The notes under the pieces: generated by a model
Seen by the model: only the letters and a program-made list of their open reading frames with translations
Databases searched by the model: none
What the model was told of the DNA's origin: nothing
Shown: piece after piece, positions 23,629-31,480 of the stretch
How the letters are laid out: the number at the start of each line of letters is the position of its first letter
Numbering within the stretch: the first letter of the stretch is position 1
Assembly: GCA_004556545.1 (NCBI GenBank)
Contig: SFGO01000030.1
Location: 1-49,079 of the forward strand
Source of the DNA: Clostridiales bacterium
Lineage (GTDB): Bacteria; Bacillota; Clostridia; Christensenellales; Aristaeellaceae
DNA: 49,079 nt
Direction: 5' to 3'
Made by a program: the position numbers and the translations under genes

Positions 23629-23864
23629 GCCGGGAGGCCTGTCGCCGAGCGGCGGTAGTTTTTACGGCCAAGCCGCATGTCGTTCGAGCAGCCCCGCGCC
23701 CAATGGGCGCGGGGTGGGGTGCAGGGCATCGCCCTGCCAGACCCGCGAGCCGCGAGGCCTTCCGCCGAGCGGCGGTAGTTTCACGGCCAAGCCGCATGTC
23801 CCCCGAGTACCCTGCGCGCCATAGGCGCGCAGTCCGGGGTGCAGGGGTACTACCCCTGCCCTGC
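23629..23864 (-). repeat. tandem degenerate repeat, two units plus a fragment
   Basis: Both units contain GCGAGCC, GAGGCCT, CGCCGAGCGGCGGTAGTTT, ACGGCCAAGCCGCATGTC and a local GC-rich hairpin before GGTGCAGGG. A shorter fragment begins near 23556. The second unit runs up to the end of mnmE. Confidence 0.7.
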
Positions 23865-25217
23865 CTATTTGCCGACGCAGAAGCGGGAGAAGATGTCGTC
23901 GAGAAGCTGCTCGTCTACGCTGTCGCCGGTGATGCGGCCCAGTAGGTAGAGGGCTTCGTGCAGGTCGATGGCGGCAAGGTCGAGGGGCGCGCCGACGCCC
24001 AAACCGGCCTGAGCCTGACGGAGACGGGCCGCCGCCTGACGGGCTAAGGCCATGTGCCGCTCCTGCACCAGCTGCCATTGATTGGGCTGGCTCAGGAAAC
24101 CGCGCAGAAAGTCCAGAACGGGGGCAAGCCCTTCGCCGTTCAGGGCGGAGATCGGGAAAATGGGACGGCCAGCCGCTGCATCGGCCAGATCCGCCGGATG
24201 GATTGCTTCGCCTGCGTCCTGCTTGTTGAGCAGAATGGCGCAGGGGCAGGCCATGGGCTGGCGCAGCAGCGCTTCTTCCTCCGGGCCGAGCGCGCGGGAA
24301 GCATCCACCAGAAGCAGGGCGGCGTCCGCCCGGCTCAGGGCCTTGCGGGCCCGCTCCACGCCGATGCGCTCCACCTCGTCGTCGCTTTCCCGCAGACCGG
24401 CGGTGTCGGAGAGAATCACGTTCACGCCGTCCAAGGAAAAACTCTCTTCCAGTACGTCCCGGGTGGTGCCCGGAATGCTGGTGACGATGGCCCGGTCTTC
24501 GCCCAGAAAGGCGTTGAACAGCGTGCTTTTGCCCGCATTGGGACGGCCGCATAGCGCCACCCGCAGGCCTTCCCGCAGAATGCGCGCCGATCGCTCGTCC
24601 ACGGCGCCTTCCAGCCGGGTGATCAGAGCGTTCAGACCGTCCGTCAGCCCGGCCAGCGCCTCGGATTCGTCAATTTCGTCCGGATAGTCGATGTGGGCTT
24701 CCAGCCCGGCCAGCAGTCGGGTCAGGTCTTCCTGCGCCTGACGGATGAAGCGGCTGGGTCCGCCCTCCAGCTGGGCCTCCTGCGCCCGAAGCGCGGCGGC
24801 GGACTGGGCGGAGATCACGCCCATCACCGCTTCCGCCTGAGACAGGTCGATGCGCCCGTTCATAAAGGCCCGGCGGGTGAACTCGCCCGCTTCCGCAGGC
24901 CGGGCTCCCAGACGGATCAGGGCTTTCATGACCAGCGCCGCGGCCACCCGTCCCCCGTGAGTGTGCAGCTCGCATACGTCCTCCCGGGTGTAGGTGTGGG
25001 GCGCGTACATGACCACGCCCATACATTCGTCCAGAATTTCGTCGCCGTCCACCACGTGGCCGTACATCAGCCGATGGCTTTCGTAGGGCGGGCGGCTGCT
25101 GCCCGCAGGCCGGAATACCTGTTGGAATAAATCAGCCGCGCCGTCTCCGCTGAGACGGACGATGGCGATGCCGCCTTCCCCGGCGGCAGTGGCAATGCCC
25201 ACAATGGGATCTGACAT
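23865..25217 (-). CDS. mnmE: tRNA uridine-5-carboxymethylaminomethyl GTPase MnmE
   Basis: 450 residues, the normal length. The N-terminal tetrahydrofolate-binding domain (1-118) is followed by a helical domain with an inserted G domain: GRPNAGKS at 224-231, GTTRD at 250-254, DTAG at 271-274 and NKQD. The C terminus FCVGK carries the catalytic cysteine of the CxGK motif. With MnmG it modifies the wobble uridine of several tRNAs, using GTP, potassium and a folate donor. It usually neighbours mnmG or yidC; here it stands alone, with an AddB-like gene diverging. Upstream on the minus strand a TATGAT -10 is visible at about 25245-25250. Confidence 0.97.
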   Translation of the reverse strand: MSDPIVGIATAAGEGGIAIVRLSGDGAADLFQQVFRPAGSSRPPYESHRLMYGHVVDGDEILDECMGVVMYAPHTYTREDVCELHTHGGRVAAALVMKALIRLGARPAEAGEFTRRAFMNGRIDLSQAEAVMGVISAQSAAALRAQEAQLEGGPSRFIRQAQEDLTRLLAGLEAHIDYPDEIDESEALAGLTDGLNALITRLEGAVDERSARILREGLRVALCGRPNAGKSTLFNAFLGEDRAIVTSIPGTTRDVLEESFSLDGVNVILSDTAGLRESDDEVERIGVERARKALSRADAALLLVDASRALGPEEEALLRQPMACPCAILLNKQDAGEAIHPADLADAAAGRPIFPISALNGEGLAPVLDFLRGFLSQPNQWQLVQERHMALARQAAARLRQAQAGLGVGAPLDLAAIDLHEALYLLGRITGDSVDEQLLDDIFSRFCVGK

Positions 25218-25304
25218 GACTTGTCCCTTCCTTTCCGTGGTGCTATCATATCATGAAGAACGGCGGAATGCCAGCGCTTTTGATTTTTGAAAGGAGGTTT
25301 GCCT

Positions 25305-28300
25305 GTGGCGGATAAAGTTCGCATTCTGACGGCCCGGCCTCATCGGCTGCTTGCCCCGCTGATTGAGGAACTGGGGCAGTGGAACCGACAGGAAAAAAAC
25401 GTGGTGCTGCTGGTGCCGGAACAGCTGACCCTGCAAACCGAACGGGAAATTTTTGAACGCCTGCATCTGGAAGGCTCGTTTTATCTGGATATTCTGAGCC
25501 CGTCCCGGTTTTATGAGCGGGTATTGGAAAACGGCGGACGGGATCAGCGGGAGCCGCTGAACAGCGCCGGACGGCGGATGGCGGTCAGCCTTGCGCTGGA
25601 ACGGCTGGAAGACCGGCTGGGCTACTACGGCGCATTGAGCCTGCGCACCGGCTTTGTGGAAAAAACAGCCGCGCTGATCACCGACCTGAAGCGGGGCGGA
25701 TTGTCGCCGGAGATGCTGGCGGAGTACGCGGAACAGCTGCCTGCCGGGATCTCCCGGGAAAAGTTGGGCGATCTGACGCTGATCTACGCTCAGTATGAAG
25801 CGGTGCTTCGGAACCGTTTCAGCGACAGCGAGGATCAGCTTCAATACGTGGCCGGACGGCTGGAAAGCAGCGGCTTCCTTCGGGGAAAGCATGTGTACGT
25901 GTACGGCTTCGATACGCTGCCCGACCAGATGATGCGGCTTTTGACCGCTGCCGCGCCGCTGTGCGAAAGCCTGAGCGTAGCGCTTCTGTGGGAACATGAG
26001 GACGCAGCTGACGGCGAACTGTTCCTGCCCATCCGGCAGGGCGTGGGCCGCTTTACCGAGATGCTGCAGAAAGCGGGGCTGACCACGGAATTCGTGCCGT
26101 ATCCCCGCAGGGAGCTGGACGCGCCGGAGGCCATTCAAAGTCTGGAACGGGGGCTGTTCACCCTGCGGCCCCGTGCCATGGAAGGCAGGCAGGACAGCGT
26201 GTTCCTCTCTTCCGGCCTGAGTCCCTACGAAGAAGCCACGCTCATGACCCGGCAGGTTCTTCGGCTGCTGGCCGGGGGCATGGAGATCGAAAAGATCGCC
26301 GTGCTGTATCCGGACGACGGCGGCTATGCCTTTGCCGTGTCCGCCGCGCTGCGGGACAGCGGCATTCCCTTTTACAGCGATGAAAAGCTGAGAGCCCTGT
26401 CTCACGGCCTGCCCCGTTACCTGCTGTGCGCCCTGAAAGCGGCGGCGGGCGGCTGGCAGAACCGGGATGTGCTGGGCATGGCCAAGAGCGGTTATTCGCC
26501 CCTTGCCTTTGACGAAAGCTGCGAGCTGGAAAACTATGTGTTTACCTGCGGCGTTAACCGGGCGCGCTGGCTTTCGCCCTTTACCAGAGGGGACGAGAGC
26601 CTGCGGGAGCGCTGCGAGGACTACCGCAGGCGGCTGATGGAGCCGGTGCTTCGGATGCGGGAAGGGCTGGTGCAGGCCAGGGACGCGGCTGCGTCCATGG
26701 CGGCGGTGTTCGGCCTTTTGAAGGACGTGAATGCCTATGAGCGCCTTCAGCAGGAAGAAACGGAACTGCTGGAAAAGGGACTGTCCGTCCGGGCCGGACA
26801 GAACAGTCAGGTCTGGCAGGCCATCCTGACATTGATGGATCAGATGGTGCGCCTGAGCGACCGCCAGCGGATCCCGCTGAAGCATATCGCCACCCGGCTG
26901 GAAAGCGGGTTCTCGGCGGTTTCGCTGGCGGCGCTGCCCCCGGCAGGAAAAATGCTCCATGTGGGCGTACTGGGCCATGCCCTGTCGGAAAACATGGAGG
27001 CCGTGTTCCTGCTGGGCCTGAACGACGGCGTGCTGACCCGGGAGACGCAGAGCCTGCTGAGCCCGGAGGAACGGCAGGATGCGCAGGAAAAGACAGGCTG
27101 TTTTTTGGGCGTTACGGATGAAAGCCGGAATCTGTTCGCCAAGCTGGACTTAAAGCGCGCGATGACCCTGCCGTCGAAGCTGCTGTTTTTGAGCTACGCC
27201 AAAACCTCGGTGGAGGGCAAGGCGCTGCGGCGGCTGAATTTGCTGGATACGGTGGAAAAACAGATCTTGCCCGCGCTGCCCCAGTCTCCCGTGCCCGAAG
27301 ATACGCTGCCCCAGTCGGCTGTGCAGGCGCTGGCAGAGCTGAGCGTCCAGCTGCGGGCGTATCTGGACGGAAAAGGCGGCAGCGAGCTGACCCCGGCCAT
27401 GACGGAAAAGCTGCGGAAGCTGCTGCGCAGCCGGGAAACGGCGCCTGCCGCGTTGGGCTTATGGCGGGCGCTGCGCTACGACGGCAGCGCGCAGCCCATC
27501 ACCCCGGAGACGGCCCGGGCGCTGTACGGCGGGGAAACGCTGTCCGTCAGCCGGTTGGAGCGGTTCGCGGGCTGTCCCTTCCAGCATTTTCTGGATTACG
27601 GCCTTCGGCCGCAGGTGCTTCGGGAGTGGAAGGTAGACCCCATCGAAACGGGCAACTTCTACCACGCGGCGCTGGACGGTTTTTCCCGGCTGGCCAAGAG
27701 GGAAAAGGGCTATCCGGAGGTGCCGCCGGAACGGGTACGGCAGATGACGGAGGAAGCCATTGCACCGCTGTACGATGAGCTGATGAACGGCCCCATGGGC
27801 GACAGCGACCGCAGTCTGGCCCGGTACGATCAGGCGAAAAGCGCGGTTCTGCGCGCCACGGAGGTCATTACCCGGCATCTGGCGGCAGGCAGTTTCCGGC
27901 TGGATCGGACGGAGGCCGCCTTCGGCACGGAAAAGGGACTGCCGCCAATCGTGCTTTGCCTGCCGGACGGGCGGGAGATCATGCTGCGGGGGCGGATTGA
28001 CCGGATCGACCGCTGGGATCACGAAGGAACGGTTTATTTCCGCGTCATCGACTATAAATCCTCGGAACAGGCGCTGGAAGCGGCCAAAACATGGTGGGGA
28101 CTGCAATTGCAGTTGCTTTTGTACCTGGAGGTCTGCACGGCTGCGGAGCCCGGCTCCAAGCCTGCCGGCGCGTTTTATTTCTACGTGGCCGATCCGCTGG
28201 TGGAAACGGCCACCGACGCGGCGGAAGCGGTGGAAAGCGAAATGCGCAGGCTTTTCCGGCTGCGGGGCATCACCCTGTGCGATGTGGAAATTCTGGAAGC

Positions 28301-28625
28301 CATGGACAAGGGCGAGGAACCCTTCGTGCTGCCGCCTGTGCTGCAGAAAAACGGTGCGCTGCGCAAGGACGCCAAGGCTCTGACCCTGCCCCAGATGAAC
28401 GCGCTGATGGAGCATGCCCGGCAGACCGCCGCCGAGCTGGCGCAGGAAATGATGGACGGCAAAACGGACATCTGCCCGGTGCGGGACGGCGGACAGGCTT
28501 ATTGCAGCCGGTGCGATTATCAGAGCATCTGCCACTTTGACCCGGAAAACGTTCGGGCAAGGGTACGGGAACTGCCCAATCTGTCCATGCAGGAGCTTCG
28601 GGACCTGCTGGAACCAAGCCCGTAA
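25305..28625 (+). CDS. addB: AddB/RexB-type helicase-exonuclease subunit
   Basis: About 1106 residues from a GTG at 25305 with AAAGGAGG upstream. The N-terminal inactivated-helicase part starts VRILTARPHRLLAPL, where B. subtilis-type AddB would have a GxxGSGKT Walker A; that motif is missing, as in RexB-like members. The C-terminal PD-(D/E)XK nuclease has GRIDRIDRW and VIDYKS. The iron-sulfur cysteines are present: Cys757 in GCPFQHF, and Cys1067, 1070 and 1076 in CSRCDYQSIC. The subunit resects double-strand breaks together with AddA. An addA gene normally follows but none is in the window, so the partner must be elsewhere or absent. Confidence 0.85.
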   Translation: MADKVRILTARPHRLLAPLIEELGQWNRQEKNVVLLVPEQLTLQTEREIFERLHLEGSFYLDILSPSRFYERVLENGGRDQREPLNSAGRRMAVSLALERLEDRLGYYGALSLRTGFVEKTAALITDLKRGGLSPEMLAEYAEQLPAGISREKLGDLTLIYAQYEAVLRNRFSDSEDQLQYVAGRLESSGFLRGKHVYVYGFDTLPDQMMRLLTAAAPLCESLSVALLWEHEDAADGELFLPIRQGVGRFTEMLQKAGLTTEFVPYPRRELDAPEAIQSLERGLFTLRPRAMEGRQDSVFLSSGLSPYEEATLMTRQVLRLLAGGMEIEKIAVLYPDDGGYAFAVSAALRDSGIPFYSDEKLRALSHGLPRYLLCALKAAAGGWQNRDVLGMAKSGYSPLAFDESCELENYVFTCGVNRARWLSPFTRGDESLRERCEDYRRRLMEPVLRMREGLVQARDAAASMAAVFGLLKDVNAYERLQQEETELLEKGLSVRAGQNSQVWQAILTLMDQMVRLSDRQRIPLKHIATRLESGFSAVSLAALPPAGKMLHVGVLGHALSENMEAVFLLGLNDGVLTRETQSLLSPEERQDAQEKTGCFLGVTDESRNLFAKLDLKRAMTLPSKLLFLSYAKTSVEGKALRRLNLLDTVEKQILPALPQSPVPEDTLPQSAVQALAELSVQLRAYLDGKGGSELTPAMTEKLRKLLRSRETAPAALGLWRALRYDGSAQPITPETARALYGGETLSVSRLERFAGCPFQHFLDYGLRPQVLREWKVDPIETGNFYHAALDGFSRLAKREKGYPEVPPERVRQMTEEAIAPLYDELMNGPMGDSDRSLARYDQAKSAVLRATEVITRHLAAGSFRLDRTEAAFGTEKGLPPIVLCLPDGREIMLRGRIDRIDRWDHEGTVYFRVIDYKSSEQALEAAKTWWGLQLQLLLYLEVCTAAEPGSKPAGAFYFYVADPLVETATDAAEAVESEMRRLFRLRGITLCDVEILEAMDKGEEPFVLPPVLQKNGALRKDAKALTLPQMNALMEHARQTAAELAQEMMDGKTDICPVRDGGQAYCSRCDYQSICHFDPENVRARVRELPNLSMQELRDLLEPSP

Positions 28626-28666
28626 CGGGTTTTTCGGTTTGTTCATGAAAAATCCGCCCGGGCAAG

Positions 28667-28695
28667 TTGCTATTCCACGGGGAATCATGTATAAT
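28667..28695 (+). promoter_or_regulatory. promoter of small P-loop gene
   Basis: TTGCTA (28667-28672) and TATAAT (28690-28695) spaced by 17 bases, 66 bases before the TTG start. Confidence 0.75.
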
Positions 28696-28760
28696 AGTAC
28701 CGGAAGGGAGCGTCGAACGGCGCTCGCGAACAGGGAAAATAGTAGAAGGAGGCGTTACCC

Positions 28761-29174
28761 TTGATTCAGGTGATTGCCGGAAAAAAAGGCTCGGGTAAAA
28801 CCAAGCGCATTATTGACATGGCCAACGTTGCCAGCAGAGATTCCAAGCACGATATTGTTTTTATCGACGATGACGCGCGTTATATGTACGACCTCCGGCA
28901 TGAGGTTCGGTTCATCAACGCCGGCGAATACGAGCTGGCCAGCGACCAGATGTTCATGGGTTTCCTGTGCGGCATCGTGTCCCAGAATTTTGACCTTGGT
29001 CTGATTTTTATCGACGCTTTCAAGAAGCTCTTCAAGGCGGATCTGTCCACCTCCGAATGGCTGTTCGAGCGTCTGGAGACCATCAGCAAGAACCACAGCG
29101 TGGACTTCGTTCTCTCCATCAGCGAGGGCGAGGAAGAGCTGCCCGCGTTCATCCAGAAGTACGTGCAGCATTAA
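28761..29174 (+). CDS. small P-loop ATPase-like protein, function unknown
   Basis: 137 residues from a TTG start with AGAAGGAGG 8 bases upstream. Residues 7-14 are a textbook Walker A (GKKGSGKT), and hydrophobic strands ending in acids (IVFIDDD at about 33-39, LGLIFIDAF near 84) could be Walker B. It is shorter than any complete ABC or RecA-type ATPase and carries no further domain. Similar short P-loop proteins occur in Clostridia without assigned function. It has its own promoter and a following terminator, so it forms a single-gene unit. Confidence 0.8.
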   Translation: MIQVIAGKKGSGKTKRIIDMANVASRDSKHDIVFIDDDARYMYDLRHEVRFINAGEYELASDQMFMGFLCGIVSQNFDLGLIFIDAFKKLFKADLSTSEWLFERLETISKNHSVDFVLSISEGEEELPAFIQKYVQH

Positions 29175-29197
29175 GCGCGCCCTATGGCAAAAGCAAG

Positions 29198-29224
29198 AAG
29201 CCGCGGCATTTCGCCGCGGCTTTT
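29198..29224. terminator. bidirectional terminator
   Basis: GCCGCGGC (29200-29207) pairs with GCCGCGGC (29213-29220), and AA/TT extends the stem. TTTT follows on plus and TTCTT on minus. It serves both the P-loop gene and the convergent DUF3343 gene. Confidence 0.75.
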
Positions 29225-29228
29225 GCCG

Positions 29229-29495
29229 TTAAAGCGCCGATACGTCGGGACGGCCCTGCCCGCTGCGCTCCACCCGGTAAAATCCGATCAGGTTGGTGGG
29301 ACGGGTGTGGTGGTAGACCTCCTCCACGGCGGCAAAGTCCTCCAGTTCAAAACGGATGCTCAGGCCGCAGCCCACGGCCACGTCTCGGGGCGTGGTGATG
29401 ATCTGCACCCGCACGCCCGCCCGGCGGAGAGCGGCTTCAAATTTCATCACCTGCTGCCGGGAGCGGAAGGACGCGATGCCGAAGATTTCCTGCAT
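29229..29495 (-). CDS. DUF3343 protein, putative Se/S carrier-like
   Basis: 88 residues from the ATG at 29495 with GGAGG 9-10 bases upstream. It reads MQEIFGIASFRSRQQVMKF and contains a single conserved-looking Cys in VGCGLSIRF (residue 43). This matches DUF3343, a small family proposed to carry selenium or sulfur and often found near selenium genes and class V aminotransferases. The divergent gene at 29577 is such an aminotransferase. The frame stays open far upstream, but that part is antisense to the aminotransferase and not coding. Confidence 0.8.
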   Translation of the reverse strand: MQEIFGIASFRSRQQVMKFEAALRRAGVRVQIITTPRDVAVGCGLSIRFELEDFAAVEEVYHHTRPTNLIGFYRVERSGQGRPDVSAL

Positions 29496-29576
29496 AGGTT
29501 CATTTCCTCCTTTCTTTCTCATACAGTATACGGCGCGGAGCGCGCAAGTGTGAGAGGCGGAAATGGGGAAGAAAAA

Positions 29577-30707
29577 ATGATCTATTTGGATAACGCGGCT
29601 ACCTCCTATCCCAAGCCGCCCATGGTCGTCCGGGCCATGGCAGGCACGCTTTCCCGGCTGGGCGGCAATCCGGGCCGGTCGGGGCACAAGCTGTCCCTCT
29701 GCGGCGGCCGGGTGATGGAGCATTGCCGGGAAATATTGGCGGAGGAGCTGGAAGCGCCCGCGGCGGATAATATTCTTTTTACCTCCGGCTGCACGGAAGC
29801 GCTGAATCTGGCTATTCGGGGAAGCCTTTTCCGGGGGGACGAGGTGCTTTGCAGCCACGCGGAGCATAACGCAGTCATGCGGGTGCTCAAGGGGCTGGAG
29901 CAGCAGGGGGAGATCACCGTGCGGGTGGCGGAGCCGGACAGCCGGGGCCTTCTGTCGCCGGAAACGCTGCGAAACGCCGTGGGGCCGAAAACGGCGCTGT
30001 GCGTGCTGAACCATGCCAGCAATGTGACCGGCGTGGTTCAGCCGGTGCGGGCATTGACGGAGGCCCTGCGGCCCATGGGAATCCCCGTGCTGGTGGACGC
30101 GGCTCAGACGGCGGGGATCCTGCCGGTTTCGCTGAAAAAGCTGGGGGCGGATATGATCGCCCTGCCGGGCCATAAGGGATTGCTGGGCCCCCACGGCACG
30201 GGAGTGCTGGCACTGGGGCCGGGCATGCTGCCCAGACCATTGGTGGCGGGCGGCACGGGCTCTCAGAGCGAAAGCATGGTGCAGCCCGAATCCCTGCCGG
30301 ATCGCTACGAAAGCGGCACGCCCAATCTGCCCGGCATCGCCGGACTGCTGGCCGGGGCGCGCTTTGCCTTCCGGCACCGGCCTGAGATTGAGGAATACGA
30401 GCGCGGCTTGGCCCGGCGGCTGCGGCAGGGATTGGGACAGCTGCGGGGGCTGCGGCTGCTGGGCAGCGACGGCGCGCCCATGGTGGGCGTGGTGAGCTTT
30501 GTGCCCCAGCGGCAGGATCCGGGAGAGGTCTGCGACCGGCTGGCGGAGCAGGGGTTTGCCCTCCGGGCGGGCCTGCACTGCGCGCCGTCTATTCATCAGT
30601 GGCTGGGAACGCTGGAAACCGGCGCGATCCGGGCCAGCGTAGGAATCTACAATACGGAGGAAGAAATCGACCGTTTTGTGGAAGCAGTGGACAGAATGAT
30701 GAAATAA
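29577..30707 (+). CDS. cysteine desulfurase-like class V aminotransferase
   Basis: About 376 residues from the ATG at 29577 with GGGGAAGAA upstream. It is a fold-type I PLP enzyme: LDNAATSYPKPP at 4-15, FTSGCTEALNLA for the phosphate cup, VLVDAAQT, and the PLP lysine Lys200 in GHKGLLGPHGTG. Cys335 in GLHCAPSIHQWLGT is the expected persulfide cysteine. The sequence style fits the EF2568-like cysteine desulfurase family rather than IscS or NifS. It would take sulfur (or selenium from selenocysteine) off the amino acid and hand it to a carrier, plausibly the DUF3343 protein encoded divergently 81 bases away. The pairing is inferred from context. Confidence 0.88.
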   Translation: MIYLDNAATSYPKPPMVVRAMAGTLSRLGGNPGRSGHKLSLCGGRVMEHCREILAEELEAPAADNILFTSGCTEALNLAIRGSLFRGDEVLCSHAEHNAVMRVLKGLEQQGEITVRVAEPDSRGLLSPETLRNAVGPKTALCVLNHASNVTGVVQPVRALTEALRPMGIPVLVDAAQTAGILPVSLKKLGADMIALPGHKGLLGPHGTGVLALGPGMLPRPLVAGGTGSQSESMVQPESLPDRYESGTPNLPGIAGLLAGARFAFRHRPEIEEYERGLARRLRQGLGQLRGLRLLGSDGAPMVGVVSFVPQRQDPGEVCDRLAEQGFALRAGLHCAPSIHQWLGTLETGAIRASVGIYNTEEEIDRFVEAVDRMMK

Positions 30708-30708
30708 C

Positions 30709-30762
30709 CAAAACAGACCCGCAGCGCCGGAAAATCTCCGACGATGCGAGCCTGTTTTTTTG
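30709..30762. terminator. bidirectional terminator
   Basis: CAAAACAG...CCGCA pairs with TGCG...CTGTTTTTTT around an inner CGGAAAATCTCCG hairpin. Seven Ts follow on plus. It ends the aminotransferase gene and, on the other strand, the GntR gene. Confidence 0.65.
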
Positions 30763-30771
30763 AACAGAAAT

Positions 30772-31455
30772 TCAGGACTGCTGGAAGTAGCTGGCGGGAT
30801 AATCCGCCCGCAGAGCTTTTTCATCTACCTTGTAGAGGGACAGGTGATTGCTCATGACGGTTCGGGCGGTCGAAGCGTCACCCTTTTGCAGGGCTTCATA
30901 AATAGCCCGGTGATCGGCTACGATTTGGGGATTCCGAACCGCCGTCAGGGACATGTTCCGAACCCGGTCAAAATGAACGGTGAAGCCGGTCATCATCTGC
31001 CAGGTCTGCTCCATACAGGCCGCTGTGAACAGCAGATGGTGAAAATCGTTATCCAGCGTCCAGAGACGCTCCCAGGCTCCGGCCCGCAGATAGCGCTCCT
31101 GAAGCGACACGTTGCTGCCAAGCGTCAGAAGCTCCTCCGGCTGGATGCGGCCGCAGACCCGTTCCACTACGGCGCATTCCAGCACATGACGCATGAAGCA
31201 GGCTTCTTCGACCAGCCGATAGTCAATCAGCGAAACGGCGCTTCCCCGCTGGGGGTAGATTTCCACCAGCTTTGCCTTGCTGAGCTCCTGAAGAGCCTCC
31301 CGGACGGGAGTGCGGCTCAGCCCCAGCTGCTGTGCCAGCTCGTTTTCGCTGAGCATGCTGCCGGGGGCCAGATTCAGATGAATGATGTTCTCTTTGAGAA
31401 CGCGCAGCGCATAGTCCTTCCCGGTTTCGCGCAGTTTTCGGTTCGGTCGCTCCAC
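30772..31455 (-). CDS. GntR-family (FCD type) regulator of hexuronate operon
   Basis: 227 residues from a GTG at 31455 with GGAGG 8 bases upstream; an earlier ATG would overlap uxuB and lacks a ribosome site. The winged helix-turn-helix (LSENELAQQLGLSRTPVREA, about residues 35-54) is followed by an all-helical FCD ligand domain with metal-binding His residues (DNDFHHLLF, and HRAIYEAL, SNHL). It is the last gene of the TRAP-uxuA-uxuB operon, 25 bases after uxuB. UxuR/ExuR-type FCD regulators repress such operons until a hexuronate or its keto product binds. A matching palindrome overlaps the -35 box of the dctP promoter (37240-37257). Confidence 0.88.
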   Translation of the reverse strand: MERPNRKLRETGKDYALRVLKENIIHLNLAPGSMLSENELAQQLGLSRTPVREALQELSKAKLVEIYPQRGSAVSLIDYRLVEEACFMRHVLECAVVERVCGRIQPEELLTLGSNVSLQERYLRAGAWERLWTLDNDFHHLLFTAACMEQTWQMMTGFTVHFDRVRNMSLTAVRNPQIVADHRAIYEALQKGDASTARTVMSNHLSLYKVDEKALRADYPASYFQQS

Positions 31456-31480
31456 GTTCGGTTCCTCCGTCTGTTCGTGA

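Larger units (their letters stand above)
22778..23864. repeat. gene-free repeat mosaic of about 1.1 kb
   Basis: No convincing gene lies here. It contains tandem direct repeats (22864-22970 and 23016-23110, sharing CCGAAGGGGGTGCAGGGGGG, TGCGCCCGCAGGCGCA and GACGCGCCGACTCCGGCGCG). A perfect palindrome lies at 23143-23171 and an inverted pair at about 23193-23217 and 23278-23305. Two degenerate 100-bp copies lie at 23353-23455 and 23453-23512, and a repeat of roughly 118 bp at about 23629-23746 and 23747-23864. It sits between the ends of the barstar and mnmE genes, a convergent junction where insertions do little harm. Confidence 0.7.

Noticed and set aside
22778..23864. Possible CRISPR array
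   Set aside because: Repeats are long, degenerate, of several unrelated kinds and without regular unique spacers; no cas genes are nearby.
25251..26978. Long minus-strand open frame opposite addB
   Set aside because: Antisense to a recognisable AddB protein and rich in Arg, His and Gln; no family features.
29496..30824. Upstream extension of the DUF3343 reading frame
   Set aside because: Antisense to the aminotransferase. The real start at 29495 has a good ribosome site, and the 88-residue length suits the family.
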